From contig NZ_FNCY01000001.1 in assembly GCF_900099695.1 (NCBI RefSeq), forward strand, positions 248,001 through 312,000: a DNA stretch of 64,000 nucleotides, given 5' to 3'. Below are positions 38,479 to 47,300 of this stretch, piece after piece. The DNA comes from Propionivibrio dicarboxylicus. GTDB taxonomy: Bacteria; Pseudomonadota; Gammaproteobacteria; Burkholderiales; Rhodocyclaceae. Under the pieces are notes generated by a model. That model saw only the letters and a list, made by a program, of their open reading frames with translations, was not told the origin of the DNA and searched no databases. The first letter of the stretch is position 1; every line of letters starts with the position of its first letter. The translations under genes were made by a program, and so were the position numbers.

Positions 38479-39123
38479 ATGACCGGCGCCGCCGCAGGAT
38501 TGGCCTGGCTGATTGCGATCTTCGTCGCGATCAGCCTGCTCTGGCGCCTGTTTTCCCAACGACGGACGCTGCCGTGTCCGTCCTGGCTCGGCTGGATGGT
38601 CGAGCGCGAAAACCCGTTCGCCCGCACGCACCGGGCCGACTTCATCGTGCGCCAGATGCGACTTGACACAGGCATGCAGGTTCTCGATGCCGGCTGCGGC
38701 CCCGGACGGCTGAGCCTGCCGCTGGCACTTGCCGTCGGACCCGAGGGCGAGGTCGTCGCCGCGGACCTCCAGGCCGGGATGCTGGCGCGCGTCGATGCCA
38801 AGGCGCGGCAAGCCGGCATCGACAACATCTGTACACGAATGACCGCACTCGGACAGGGCACGCTGGAGTCGAAGCGCTACGATCGCGTCGTCATGGCGGC
38901 AGTGCTCGGCGAGATACCCGACCAAGGCGCCGCCTTGGCCGAACTGTTCGTCAGCCTGAAACCCGGCGGTCTGCTCGCAGTCGCCGAACTGATCTTCGAC
39001 CCGCACTTCCAGCGCCGCAGCCACGTTCGCGCACAGGCGGAAGCGGCCGGCTTCCGGGAAAAAGCACATTTCGGCCACGCCATCGCCTACCTGACGCTTT
39101 TCGAGCGGCCAACCGGGCACTAG
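38479..39123 (+). CDS. Class I SAM-dependent methyltransferase, membrane-anchored
   Basis: A 214-residue protein with an N-terminal TM helix ([19 protein letters not shown]) followed by a Rossmann-type methyltransferase domain ([60 protein letters not shown]). The ubiE-like pattern fits modification of a lipid or quinone, but no substrate can be given. It lies behind the SDR gene. Ends four bases short of other features, with nfo 124 bases on. Confidence 0.87.
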   Translation: MTGAAAGLAWLIAIFVAISLLWRLFSQRRTLPCPSWLGWMVERENPFARTHRADFIVRQMRLDTGMQVLDAGCGPGRLSLPLALAVGPEGEVVAADLQAGMLARVDAKARQAGIDNICTRMTALGQGTLESKRYDRVVMAAVLGEIPDQGAALAELFVSLKPGGLLAVAELIFDPHFQRRSHVRAQAEAAGFREKAHFGHAIAYLTLFERPTGH

Positions 39124-39247
39124 GCACCCGGTTCCGTCTGCGCGGGTTCGCACCGCCACAACCGACGGGCGATTCGCGAAAAATCCCTGGCCGCCCTTCA
39201 CCACTCTCGGGCAAAATCGCGACTCCACCACCCACAGGTTCTCTTCG

Positions 39248-40084
39248 ATGCTCTCCATCGGCTGCCATCTTTCCACCGCGCGCGGCTTTCTCGCCATGGG
39301 CCAGGACGCCCTGTCGATCGGCGCCAATACCTTCCAGTTCTTCACGCGCAATCCCCGCGGCGGCGCGGCAAAAGCCATCGACCCGCAAGACATCGCCGAT
39401 TTCCGGTCGCTCGCGGCAAACAACGGTTTCGCCAAACTGCTGGCGCATGCGCCTTATACGCTCAACCCGTGTTCGGCCGACGAAAAAACGCGAAGCTTCG
39501 CGCACGAAGCGATGCGCGACGATCTGCAGCGCATGGAGCACCTGCCCGGCAATCTCTACAACTTCCACCCCGGCAGCCACGTCGGCCAGGGCGAAGACAT
39601 CGGCATTGCGTTGATCGTCGCCCAACTCAACACGGTCCTCTCGCCGACACAGACCACCACGGTGCTCCTCGAAACCATGGCAGGAAAGGGCAGCGAGATC
39701 GGCCGGAACTTCGAAGAACTTCGGCGCATCATCGACGGCGTACATCTTCAGGAAAAGCTCGGCGTCTGTCTCGACACTTGCCACCTCAACGACGCCGGCT
39801 ATGACCTCGTCAACGACCTCGACGGGGTACTGACACAGTTCGACGCGGTCATCGGCCTCGATCGCCTGCACGCGATCCATCTCAACGACAGCCAGAACCC
39901 GCTCGGCAGCCGAAAGGACCGACACGCCTGCATCGGCGCCGGCAGTCTCGGACTTCCGGCGATCGAGCGCATCGTCAACCATCCCGCCCTGCGGCATCTG
40001 CCGTTTCTGCTCGAAACGCCAAACGAGCTTCCCGGCTATGCCAAAGAGATCGCCACGCTGCGCGCAGCATTCAACCCGGAATGA
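39248..40084 (+). CDS. nfo: Deoxyribonuclease IV (AP endonuclease)
   Basis: A 278-residue TIM-barrel enzyme of the Nfo family with the zinc-ligand motifs: the opening [83 protein letters not shown] and LETPN. It cuts 5' to abasic sites in base-excision repair and does not need Mg. It is transcribed alone and its stop is convergent with the exported hydrolase gene. Confidence 0.96.
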   Translation: MLSIGCHLSTARGFLAMGQDALSIGANTFQFFTRNPRGGAAKAIDPQDIADFRSLAANNGFAKLLAHAPYTLNPCSADEKTRSFAHEAMRDDLQRMEHLPGNLYNFHPGSHVGQGEDIGIALIVAQLNTVLSPTQTTTVLLETMAGKGSEIGRNFEELRRIIDGVHLQEKLGVCLDTCHLNDAGYDLVNDLDGVLTQFDAVIGLDRLHAIHLNDSQNPLGSRKDRHACIGAGSLGLPAIERIVNHPALRHLPFLLETPNELPGYAKEIATLRAAFNPE

Positions 40085-40096
40085 ATTGGCGGCAAA

Positions 40097-41263
40097 TCAG
40101 TTGGCAGCAAGAACAGCGTCATCGACCGCGAATAACTGACACCCCGTCGGCACCCGGCTGCGACACAGATCAAGCGCCCGCTTGCCGGGGTTTTCGCCGC
40201 CGACCGCCACGCTGCAGACACTGGCAGACCAGGCAAACGCGCGCGGATAATCGGCGTCCACGAAGTCGTTGAAGGCGTTTTGGCAGCGCGCTCCCCAGCG
40301 CATGCTCGCGGCAACGGCTTCCAGATGAATCCGGGCCGGGTCGGCACTCGCCGTGCGCGGCAGCACCTGGGTCGGCAACCCGAGCTCGGCCAGAAATTTT
40401 TCGACCTCCGGCCACCAGATGGACCAGCCGTCGCGATGACCGAATAGACCATGGGCGTCGGTGCCGAACTTGCCGAAAGCCACCATGCGTACATTTCCGC
40501 CAGCGCCGACATAAGCGTTCAACATCGCGTTGCGGGTTTCGGGCGACCAATACGAATCGTTATCGCCGTAAAACCACAGCGATGGAAGGCGGTTCGTTTC
40601 ACCATAGGAGCGGAAGGCATCGACCAACAATCGCTCCCATCCAAGACATTCGGTTTTTCTCAGCCCGCCGGCGAAGTTGACCAGGCCGCGAACACCGGCG
40701 TACGGCTTCGTGCCCAAGGCCAGCGTCGTCAATCCTCCATGCGACTGCCCCATCACCACGATCCGCGTCGGGTCGACATACGGCAGTTGCGTCGCGTAGT
40801 CGAGCGCCGCACGCACATCCCGGGCCTGGCTCAGGCCGTTGGCCTCGATATTGCAGCCACCGGAAATGTAATTGCCTGAGGAACGCGAGAACCCCCCACG
40901 CATCGGGATCATGACGGCATAGCCACGCCGAACCAATTCGCGGCTCGCGACGATATAGCGCGCCCGCGACTGAAAACGCGGATTACCCGAAGCCTTGCCG
41001 TGATTGATGACGACCAGCGGAAACGGCCCGTCGCCGTCCGGACGGAAAAATGTCGTTTCCAGCACCGCGGCAAGCGGCCCGCTCCCATTTGGAATAAACA
41101 CTACCGCTTCGTTCAACGACTTGTTGAACATCGGTTCGGCGGCAAAGACGGGGAACGGCAAGAGGCAAAAGAAAACCAGCCACCCGCGGACCAGGATCAG
41201 CCGGACGCGGTGGCCGGGGCGGCAGTCGGCCGCCCCGCATTCGTCATAGCGCGACGATTTCAA
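40097..41263 (-). CDS. Exported alpha/beta hydrolase (dienelactone hydrolase-like)
   Basis: About 388 residues. A signal peptide is visible (VRGWLVFFCLLPFPVFAAEP) behind about 25 polar residues. The hydrolase domain has the nucleophile elbow VVMGQSHGGLTTLALG, the acid region SLWFYGDNDSYW and the His of TDAHGLFGHRDGW. A second domain of about 90 residues, with several Cys, follows (ASMRWGARCQNAFNDFVDAD...). The frame has no ATG or GTG before the signal peptide; TTG 41263, which overlaps the 3' end of the lactonase gene by 20 bases, is the only usable start. The substrate is unknown. Confidence 0.82.
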   Translation of the reverse strand: MKSSRYDECGAADCRPGHRVRLILVRGWLVFFCLLPFPVFAAEPMFNKSLNEAVVFIPNGSGPLAAVLETTFFRPDGDGPFPLVVINHGKASGNPRFQSRARYIVASRELVRRGYAVMIPMRGGFSRSSGNYISGGCNIEANGLSQARDVRAALDYATQLPYVDPTRIVVMGQSHGGLTTLALGTKPYAGVRGLVNFAGGLRKTECLGWERLLVDAFRSYGETNRLPSLWFYGDNDSYWSPETRNAMLNAYVGAGGNVRMVAFGKFGTDAHGLFGHRDGWSIWWPEVEKFLAELGLPTQVLPRTASADPARIHLEAVAASMRWGARCQNAFNDFVDADYPRAFAWSASVCSVAVGGENPGKRALDLCRSRVPTGCQLFAVDDAVLAAN

Positions 41264-42242
41264 CGCAGATCGGCTCTTTTCCGGTCCGTTGACAGCCTGC
41301 TGCCGTCAGCCGTCCGCTGACCGGATCGATCGAATACACGGTCAATGCCGCCGACTGCTGTCCGGCCGCAACCAGCCAGCGCCCCGAAGGATCGACATCC
41401 ATGCCCCGCGGCGTATCCTGCGTCGGCGTATGTCCAACCAAGGCCAACTTTCCCGTCTTCTTGTCCACGCGCAAGGTCGCGATCGTGCTGCTGCGCCGAT
41501 CGGAGGCGTACATGAAACGGCCATCGCCGGTCAGTCTCAGTTCCGCCGTCCACGGCGCACCGCCAAAACCAGACGGCATCATCGAGATCGTTTGACGCAG
41601 ATCCAGTCCGCCGCGCTCGGCATCGAACGCGAAGGCATCGATGCATCCGTTCAATTCGTTCAGGCAGTAAACGAAACGATTGTCAGCCGAAAACACCGGA
41701 TGCCGCGGACCACTCCCGGCCGCCACCGCGGAGACTGCGTTCGGCACCAGACGACCGCCGGCTTCGATCCGATAAATACGGATGGCATCGGCGCCAAGCG
41801 TCGGCACCAGCAGCCAACGTCCGCTTTGGTCGACGCGGGCGGCATGCGCACGCGGCAAACCGGATTCGGTCTGCTGTGCGGCCAGTGGAACACCGGCCGC
41901 ATCGAGCGGAAAGACGCTCAGGTTGTTGTCGCCGTACGACGACGAAAACGCCACGCCTGACGCCGGCGCGGCGTACACATAAACCGGCGCACCCGGCGCA
42001 ACGACACCGCCCAAACTCCGCAAACACCCGTCCTCCGGCTTAATGGCGAAGGCATGGAAAGCATTTTCGTTGCGCATTCCCACATACAAACGCTGCTGGG
42101 CGGGCATGGCGCGCATCGGCACCGGCGATCCGGACGTCAGCAAACGTTGGCGCAGACTGATGCCCCCCGAGCGGGGATCAAGGGAAAAAACATCGATTTC
42201 GCGGCTTTCGCCACAGGAGACGTAGACAAACAACGCTTGCAT
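41244..42242 (-). CDS. Lactonase family beta-propeller protein (6-phosphogluconolactonase/YbhE-like)
   Basis: A 332-residue seven-bladed propeller protein. Blades recur with the pattern ...DxSGRWLLVPTLG and VDPSGRWLVAAGQQS, DGRFMYASDRRSSTIATLRVD, as in E. coli Pgl (YbhE). Family members hydrolyse 6-phosphogluconolactone or act as other lactonases; no pentose-phosphate genes are near. ATG 42242 is chosen over the in-frame extension because GGAG lies eight bases before it and MQALFVYVSCGESREIDVF is the usual start. It has no signal peptide, unlike the overlapping hydrolase downstream. Confidence 0.88.
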   Translation of the reverse strand: MQALFVYVSCGESREIDVFSLDPRSGGISLRQRLLTSGSPVPMRAMPAQQRLYVGMRNENAFHAFAIKPEDGCLRSLGGVVAPGAPVYVYAAPASGVAFSSSYGDNNLSVFPLDAAGVPLAAQQTESGLPRAHAARVDQSGRWLLVPTLGADAIRIYRIEAGGRLVPNAVSAVAAGSGPRHPVFSADNRFVYCLNELNGCIDAFAFDAERGGLDLRQTISMMPSGFGGAPWTAELRLTGDGRFMYASDRRSSTIATLRVDKKTGKLALVGHTPTQDTPRGMDVDPSGRWLVAAGQQSAALTVYSIDPVSGRLTAAGCQRTGKEPICVEIVAL

Positions 42243-42386
42243 GCAGTGGACTCCGACAGTTGATTGCGTGACGCACAGGATCATCGCCATTCCGCTAGAT
42301 CATCGCAAGTCAAGATTTGAGCGGGAGCGATCCGGCCGTCGGACGCCGTCCGGATTTACCCACACGAGGTCATACGAACCCAATAA

Positions 42387-42426
42387 TGAAAACGACCGGT
42401 TGTCATCATTGACGACAACCGGTCGT
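42387..42426 (-). terminator. Intrinsic terminator of the small HTH gene
   Basis: Perfect 13-bp stem ACGACCGGTTGTC (42392-42404) with GACAACCGGTCGT (42414-42426), nine-base loop, followed on the minus strand by TTTT. It lies 75 bases after the HTH stop; the intervening stretch 42440-42490 holds further short inverted repeats (CGGACC/GGTCCG). Confidence 0.75.
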
Positions 42427-42500
42427 GTTTGCGACATTCCGGGTGGCCTGTAATATTCGGACCACCCCGAGGTCCGAACAATTCCGGACCCGATGTCTGT

Positions 42501-42755
42501 CTATTGGCTTTCGCGCAGGTAGACGAGCAGTGCCTGCGCCGACGCCTCGGGTGCATAGGCCAGATGTAGCAGCAGTTGGACCGGATGCGGCAGTTTGCGG
42601 CCGGACTCATAGCGCGAACCGCCCGATTGGGTCACACGGATACGGCTCCAGAATATCGACTGATTGACACCGAGCTTTCTGCGCAGGGTAGCAGCCTGTT
42701 CGCCAGTTTGCAGGAAAAGCTTCGGCGCTTTTGCAGCTTTGGGTTTGCTTGGCAT
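42501..42755 (-). CDS. Small helix-turn-helix protein (XRE-like)
   Basis: An 84-residue protein: a basic N-terminus (MPSKPKAAKAPKLFLQTGEQ), a helix-turn-helix-like centre (AATLRRKLGVNQSIFWSRIRVTQSGGSRYESGRKLPHPVQ) with the XRE-type RYESGRKLP third-helix and turn pattern, and a helical end (LLLHLAYAPEASAQALLVYLRES). It probably binds DNA as a dimer, but the target is unknown; no toxin partner is adjacent. ATG 42755 has GGAG seven bases upstream. The gene has its own terminator, a likely promoter dyad upstream, and sits in a lower-GC patch. Confidence 0.75.
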   Translation of the reverse strand: MPSKPKAAKAPKLFLQTGEQAATLRRKLGVNQSIFWSRIRVTQSGGSRYESGRKLPHPVQLLLHLAYAPEASAQALLVYLRESQ

Positions 42756-42804
42756 ATAAAGACTCCATGACAGTGAGTACTACGATTCCCTCCGAACAGG
42801 AGGT

Positions 42805-42840
42805 GTTGTTGTTGCGCTATAAGTATGCACCAACAATAAC
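42805..42840. promoter_or_regulatory. Imperfect dyad upstream of the HTH gene, candidate autoregulatory operator
   Basis: GTTGTTGTTGCGC (42805-42817) is partly complementary to GCACCAACAATAAC (42827-42840) across TATAAGTAT, which on the minus strand resembles a -10 region. It lies 50-85 bases before the HTH start. No experimental or family evidence ties it to that protein. Confidence 0.35.
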
Positions 42841-42961
42841 GAAATTTTCCGTCTTAGTGCCAAAACTGACAGGTTACGCACGCCTAAGGACATTCAACTA
42901 AAGTCATAGACGCATTGACAGAGAATTTCAAGAAAAGCTCAATCAAAATATTCCGAATGAC

Positions 42962-43495
42962 TCATTCGTTACAAGCCTGTCGGTATCGAATGAAGCGCGA
43001 AGGATAGCGAGCAATTACCCACGACAGGAAAACGTACTTAACTGTCTTACCAATTCCAATGGCAACAAGCACACCCAGCGTTGAGGGCTCGGCCAACGAG
43101 TAAGCAAAAATTGCCGGCGTTTGCGGGATTGGCGAGCCGGCGATAACGGCCAGCGCGAACAGACCATATGCATGCAGCCAGGCGCTCGCGCTCTGCCAAT
43201 GCGCGTTATCGACAAGCTGCGGATAGCGCTCCAGCACCAATTCCTTGCCCAAGTACTGGAACAACTCAACGAGCACAGCCCCGCCAATGCCACTGGCAAC
43301 TCCGGTCAGTACTCCGAGTAAAAACCAGCGGCGGGGGGCGAGCAAAACAGCCGGAATCAGCACGATGACAAATGGAAATGAAAAGCTGGCCGTCGAGGCG
43401 AACGCAATTAGCGCGACCACCGCCGGATAGTAGCGATGTCCGACGCTACGATCGAGCAGTTTCCGGACCCAAAGAGGAATGCGCGTCGAGTTCAT
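42962..43495 (-). CDS. DedA/YqaA-like inner-membrane protein (VTT domain)
   Basis: About 177 residues with four or five hydrophobic segments (YYPAVVALIAFASTASFSFPFVIVLIPAVLL, FLLGVLTGVASGIGGAVLVELF, YGLFALAVIAGSPIPQTPAIFAYSL, VLVAIGIGKTVKYVFLSWVIA). The GSPIPQTPAI segment resembles the re-entrant G-x-P-x-P motif of VTT/DedA-family proteins, which move phospholipids or undecaprenyl carriers across membranes. The fit is to short YqaA-type members. ATG 43495 has GAGG eight bases upstream. The gene is alone, in a patch of lower GC than its surroundings. Confidence 0.72.
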   Translation of the reverse strand: MNSTRIPLWVRKLLDRSVGHRYYPAVVALIAFASTASFSFPFVIVLIPAVLLAPRRWFLLGVLTGVASGIGGAVLVELFQYLGKELVLERYPQLVDNAHWQSASAWLHAYGLFALAVIAGSPIPQTPAIFAYSLAEPSTLGVLVAIGIGKTVKYVFLSWVIARYPSRFIRYRQACNE

Positions 43496-43695
43496 TCGAA
43501 GCACCTCGGGGACTCCGGCGCTTGCTCGCGACATCGGGTCGGCGTTAGCCTTGTCATTGATCGAATACGTATCGGTGACCTATTCATGAGAAATATTGTA
43601 AAGACATCCTTGGCGGCAAAAATTGTATGTGTTTTTCCAGCCCCAGAGCAGGCACAATTTCACGTTATTTTTGGGTTAGGCAATTTTTTCGGATC

Positions 43696-44178
43696 ATGAC
43701 TTGGGAATTTTGGGGACGCTGCCTCGCTCGACTCCAGGCAGATTTCCGGGGCACCTTTCTTCCGTCCCGTCTGCGGCGCTTGCGTCCAGGCGCCGACGAC
43801 ATTCAAACGGTTATCGCCAGGCTAGGCCCGGCAACAGCCTCCTGGCAAACCGACGGCGGAAGCGTGATGGAATTTGCGACGATGCCCTTCGGTACACAGA
43901 ATTTCATGCTCGACTTCGATCGAAACGGGATCTTGCTCGGCATCCGGAACGCGCTGACCGACGCCAATTTCGCCCGGATTGTCGTTGGCATGGATCACGA
44001 AGACGTCCGGCGCGTGCTGGGAAATCCCGCCCACACGATCCGGTTCCCGCTCAAGCACGAGGAGGTGTGGGATTGGAAAACCGGGGACGACGCCGGAGAA
44101 ACGACCTTCTTCAACGTCCATTTCGACGACGACGGGCAGGTCTGCGCGACGAGTCGTCACCGGGAGCCCCGCGGCTAA
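43696..44178 (+). CDS. Hypothetical protein with two BamE/SmpA-like repeats, no signal peptide
   Basis: A 160-residue protein. Residues about 30-85 (ADDIQTVIARLGPATASWQTDGGSVMEFATMPFGTQNFMLDFDRNGILLGIR) and about 90-150 (MDHEDVRRVLGNPAHTIRFPLKHEEVWDWKT...TFFNVHFDDDGQVCATSR) share the order helix, LG-P turn, aromatic-rich strands, which is the SmpA/OmlA (BamE) pattern twice over. BamE itself is a lipoprotein, but this chain begins MTWEFWGRCLARLQ and has no signal peptide or lipobox. Function unknown. ATG 43696 is the most likely start, with only a weak ribosome site. Confidence 0.65.
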   Translation: MTWEFWGRCLARLQADFRGTFLPSRLRRLRPGADDIQTVIARLGPATASWQTDGGSVMEFATMPFGTQNFMLDFDRNGILLGIRNALTDANFARIVVGMDHEDVRRVLGNPAHTIRFPLKHEEVWDWKTGDDAGETTFFNVHFDDDGQVCATSRHREPRG

Positions 44179-44212
44179 ACGCCCGCAACCTCACAAAGAA
44201 CACCGCTTTGGC

Positions 44213-44241
44213 TTGACAATCAATGGTTTGGCGCGTAAATT
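44213..44241 (+). promoter_or_regulatory. Sigma-70 promoter of metH leader
   Basis: TTGACA (44213-44218), exactly 17 bases, TAAATT (44236-44241). Transcription should begin near 44248, leaving about 150 bases of leader before metH. Confidence 0.75.
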
Positions 44242-44244
44242 CCC

Positions 44245-44399
44245 GTGCCTGTCCTGGGCTTATTCCCCGACACCGCGCCGATTTGAAGTTCAGCTTGCGG
44301 GCGCGCAAAAAATCCGGCTAAAGCGGGCTTCAATGCAGCGATTCCGAACCCGTTCGCCACGAAGCCGAACGGGTTTTTATTTTTTGAGGTTCCTTCATC
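44245..44399 (+). ncRNA. Structured metH leader; candidate riboswitch/attenuator or short RNA
   Basis: The leader can fold into a stem closed by GTG/CAC and GGG/CCC (44245-44273), a second hairpin CGCGCC (44274-44279) with GGCGCG (44300-44305), and the terminator at 44347-44385. GCGGG (44323-44327) could pair with CCCGT (44349-44353) and hold back the terminator's 5' arm, though this pairing is short. I do not recognise the SAH, SAM or cobalamin riboswitch consensus in it. Confidence 0.5.
44347..44385 (+). terminator. Intrinsic terminator immediately before the metH ribosome site
   Basis: Perfect 10-bp stem AACCCGTTCG (44347-44356) with CGAACGGGTT (44366-44375), nine-base loop, then TTTTTATTTTTT. 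The metH ribosome site GAGG starts at 44386, so read-through is needed to express metH from the upstream promoter. Confidence 0.9.
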
Positions 44400-47300
44400 A
44401 TGCAGCCTGACCGTACCGCCGAACTCGCTTCCTTGTTGCAAGACCGACTGCTCATCCTCGATGGCGCCATGGGAACGATGATCCAGCGCCGTCAACTGCA
44501 GGAAGCCGACTACCGCGGCAGCCGTTTTGCCGATCACCCGTCGGATCTCAAGGGCAACAATGACCTCCTCCTGCTCACCCGCCCCGACGTCATCCGGGAT
44601 ATTCATGGCGAATATCTTGCGGCGGGTGCCGATATCGTCGAAACCTGCACGTTCAACGCGACCTCGCTATCTCAGGCCGACTACAAGCTCGAACACCTCG
44701 CCTATGAACTCAACGTTGCCGGCGCCCGGCTCGCCCGAGAGGTCTGCGACGAGTTCAGCGCCAAGACACCGGCCAAGCCGCGCTTCGTCGCCGGCGTCGT
44801 CGGTCCGACCTCGCGCACCGCATCAATCTCTCCGGACGTCAACGACCCAGGCTACCGCAACGTCAGCTTCGAGCAACTCGTCGAGGCCTATACCGACGCC
44901 ATCCGCGGCCTGACCGACGGCGGCGCCGACATCCTGCTGGTCGAGACCGTCTTCGACACACTCAACGCCAAGGCGGCACTGTTCGCCATCGAGCAGTTTT
45001 TCGACACGATCGGCCGCCGCTGGCCGGTCATGATTTCGGGAACGATCACCGATGCCTCCGGCCGTACGCTATCGGGACAAACCGCCGAAGCTTTCTGGAA
45101 TTCGCTGCGCCACATCAAGCCGCTTTCCTTCGGCCTCAACTGCGCACTCGGCGCCAAGGAATTGCGTCAATACGTCGAAGAGCTGGCCCGGGTATGCGAC
45201 TGCCACGTCTCGGCGCATCCCAACGCCGGGCTGCCGAATGCGTTCGGCGGCTACGACGAAACACCCGACATGCTTGCCGATGAAATCGCCGACTGGGCGC
45301 GCCACGGCTTCGTCAATATCGTCGGCGGCTGTTGCGGCACCTCGCCGGACCATATCGCCGCGATCGGGCACAAGGTCGCCGGACTCGCCCCGCGGACTCT
45401 CCCGGACATCGAGAAGAAGCTCCGCCTGTCGGGTCTCGAGCCCTTCAACGTTGGCAAGGACTCGCTCTTCGTCAATGTCGGCGAGCGCACCAACGTAACC
45501 GGCTCGCGCGCATTTGCGCGCATGATCCTTGAAGGGCGCTTCGACGACGCCCTGGCGGTTGCCCGGCAGCAGGTCGAGAACGGCGCCCAGGTCATTGACA
45601 TCAACATGGACGAGGCGATGCTCGATTCGCGCGCGGCGATGGAGCGCTTCCTCAAGCTGATCGCCTCCGAGCCGGACATTTCGCGCGTGCCGGTAATGAT
45701 CGACTCGTCGAAGTGGGAGGTCATCGAAGCCGGCTTGCGCTGCATCCAGGGCAAGGGCATCGTCAATTCGATCTCGATGAAGGAAGGCGAAGCGAGCTTC
45801 CTCGACCACGCCCGCCTCGCCCTGCGTTACGGCGCCGCCGTCGTCGTCATGGCCTTCGACGAAAAAGGCCAGGCGGACACCTACACCCGCAAGATCGAAA
45901 TCTGCCAGCGCGCCTATACGCTGCTGACCGGCATCGGCTTTCCGGCGGAAGACATCATCTTCGATCCGAACATCTTCGCCATCGCCACCGGCATCGAAGA
46001 GCACAACAACTATGCGGTCGACTTCATCGAAGCCTGTCGCTGGATCCGCGCCAATCTCCCGTACGCCCAGATCTCCGGTGGCGTCTCCAACGTCTCGTTC
46101 AGCTTCCGCGGTAACGACGCCGTACGCGAGGCGATCCACACGGTATTCCTCTACCATGCGGTCCGCGCCGGCCTTTCGATGGGCATCGTCAACGCCGGCA
46201 TGCTCGGTGTTTATGACGATCTCGACCCCGAACTGCGCGCCCGGGTCGAAGCGGTCGTGCTCAATACCGCCTCCGACGCCGGCGAAAAGCTCGTCGAATT
46301 CGCGCAGACGGTCAAGGAAGGCAAGGCCAAGGAGAGCGGCGTCGACCTCGCCTGGCGCGCCCAACCCGTCGAGAAGCGGCTCGAACACGCGCTGGTCAAG
46401 GGCATTACCGATTTCGTCGTCGCCGACACCGAAGAGTGCCGCGCCGGGCTGGCCGCGCAAGGCCGTCCGCCGCTTGGCGTCATCGAAGGGCCTCTGATGA
46501 GCGGGATGAACGTCGTCGGCGACCTGTTCGGCGCAGGCAAGATGTTCCTACCGCAAGTCGTCAAGTCGGCGCGCGTCATGAAACAGGCCGTCGCTCACCT
46601 CGTTCCCTTCATCGAGGAAGAGAAGCGACGCAGCGGTGCCGCCAGCAAGGGGCGCATCGTCCTCGCCACGGTCAAGGGCGATGTCCATGACATCGGCAAG
46701 AACATTGTCGGTGTCGTGCTCGGCTGCAACGGCTACGAAGTCATCGATATCGGCGTCATGGTCTCCTGTGACAAGATTCTCAACGCGGCGCGCGAACACG
46801 GCGCCCAGGCGATCGGTCTCTCCGGCCTGATCACGCCGTCGCTCGAGGAGATGACGCACGTCGCTGCCGAAATGCAGCGTCAGGGCTTCGAGGTGCCGCT
46901 CCTCATCGGCGGCGCGACGACCAGCCGCGCCCACACAGCGATCAAGATCGCCCCCAGCTACGATGGCACCGTCATCTACGTTCCCGACGCTTCGCGCGCG
47001 GTTGGCGTCGTCACCCGCCTGCTGTCGGAAGAGCAGTCGGCCGACTACCGCCGCGAGATTGCCGACGACTACGCGCGCGTGCGCGAGCAGCACGGCGCCA
47101 AAAAGGGCGTGACGCTGGTCACGCTCGCCGATGCGCGCGCCAATCGTTTGGCCTGGAACGAAGACGCCGGCTACCGTCCGGTCGCACCGGCCGAACCCGG
47201 CCGTCATGTCCTGCGCGACATCGACCTGGCGACGCTCGCGCGCCATATCGACTGGGGCCCGTTCTTCCAGACCTGGGACCTGGCCGGCGCGTTCCCGCGC

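Noticed and set aside
37798-39435. Minus-strand open frame of 545 codons across the SDR and methyltransferase genes
   Set aside because: It spans two good plus-strand genes and their gap and has no domain of its own; GC-rich shadow.
42387-42490. Mobile-element end or attachment site, suggested by several inverted repeats
   Set aside because: The main repeat is a terminator with a T-run in the direction of the HTH gene; no target duplication, transposase or integrase is nearby.
43436-43699. 87-codon plus-strand frame between the DedA-like and BamE-like genes
   Set aside because: It overlaps the antisense of the DedA-like gene, has no ribosome site and shows no protein pattern.
44220-44399. 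SAH riboswitch upstream of metH
   Set aside because: SAH riboswitches do occur before metH in betaproteobacteria, but the conserved core (GAGGAGCG...CCAGGCUCG type) is not present here.
44220-44399. Cobalamin riboswitch upstream of metH
   Set aside because: No B12-box-like GCCACTG segment is present and the leader is too short for the full aptamer.
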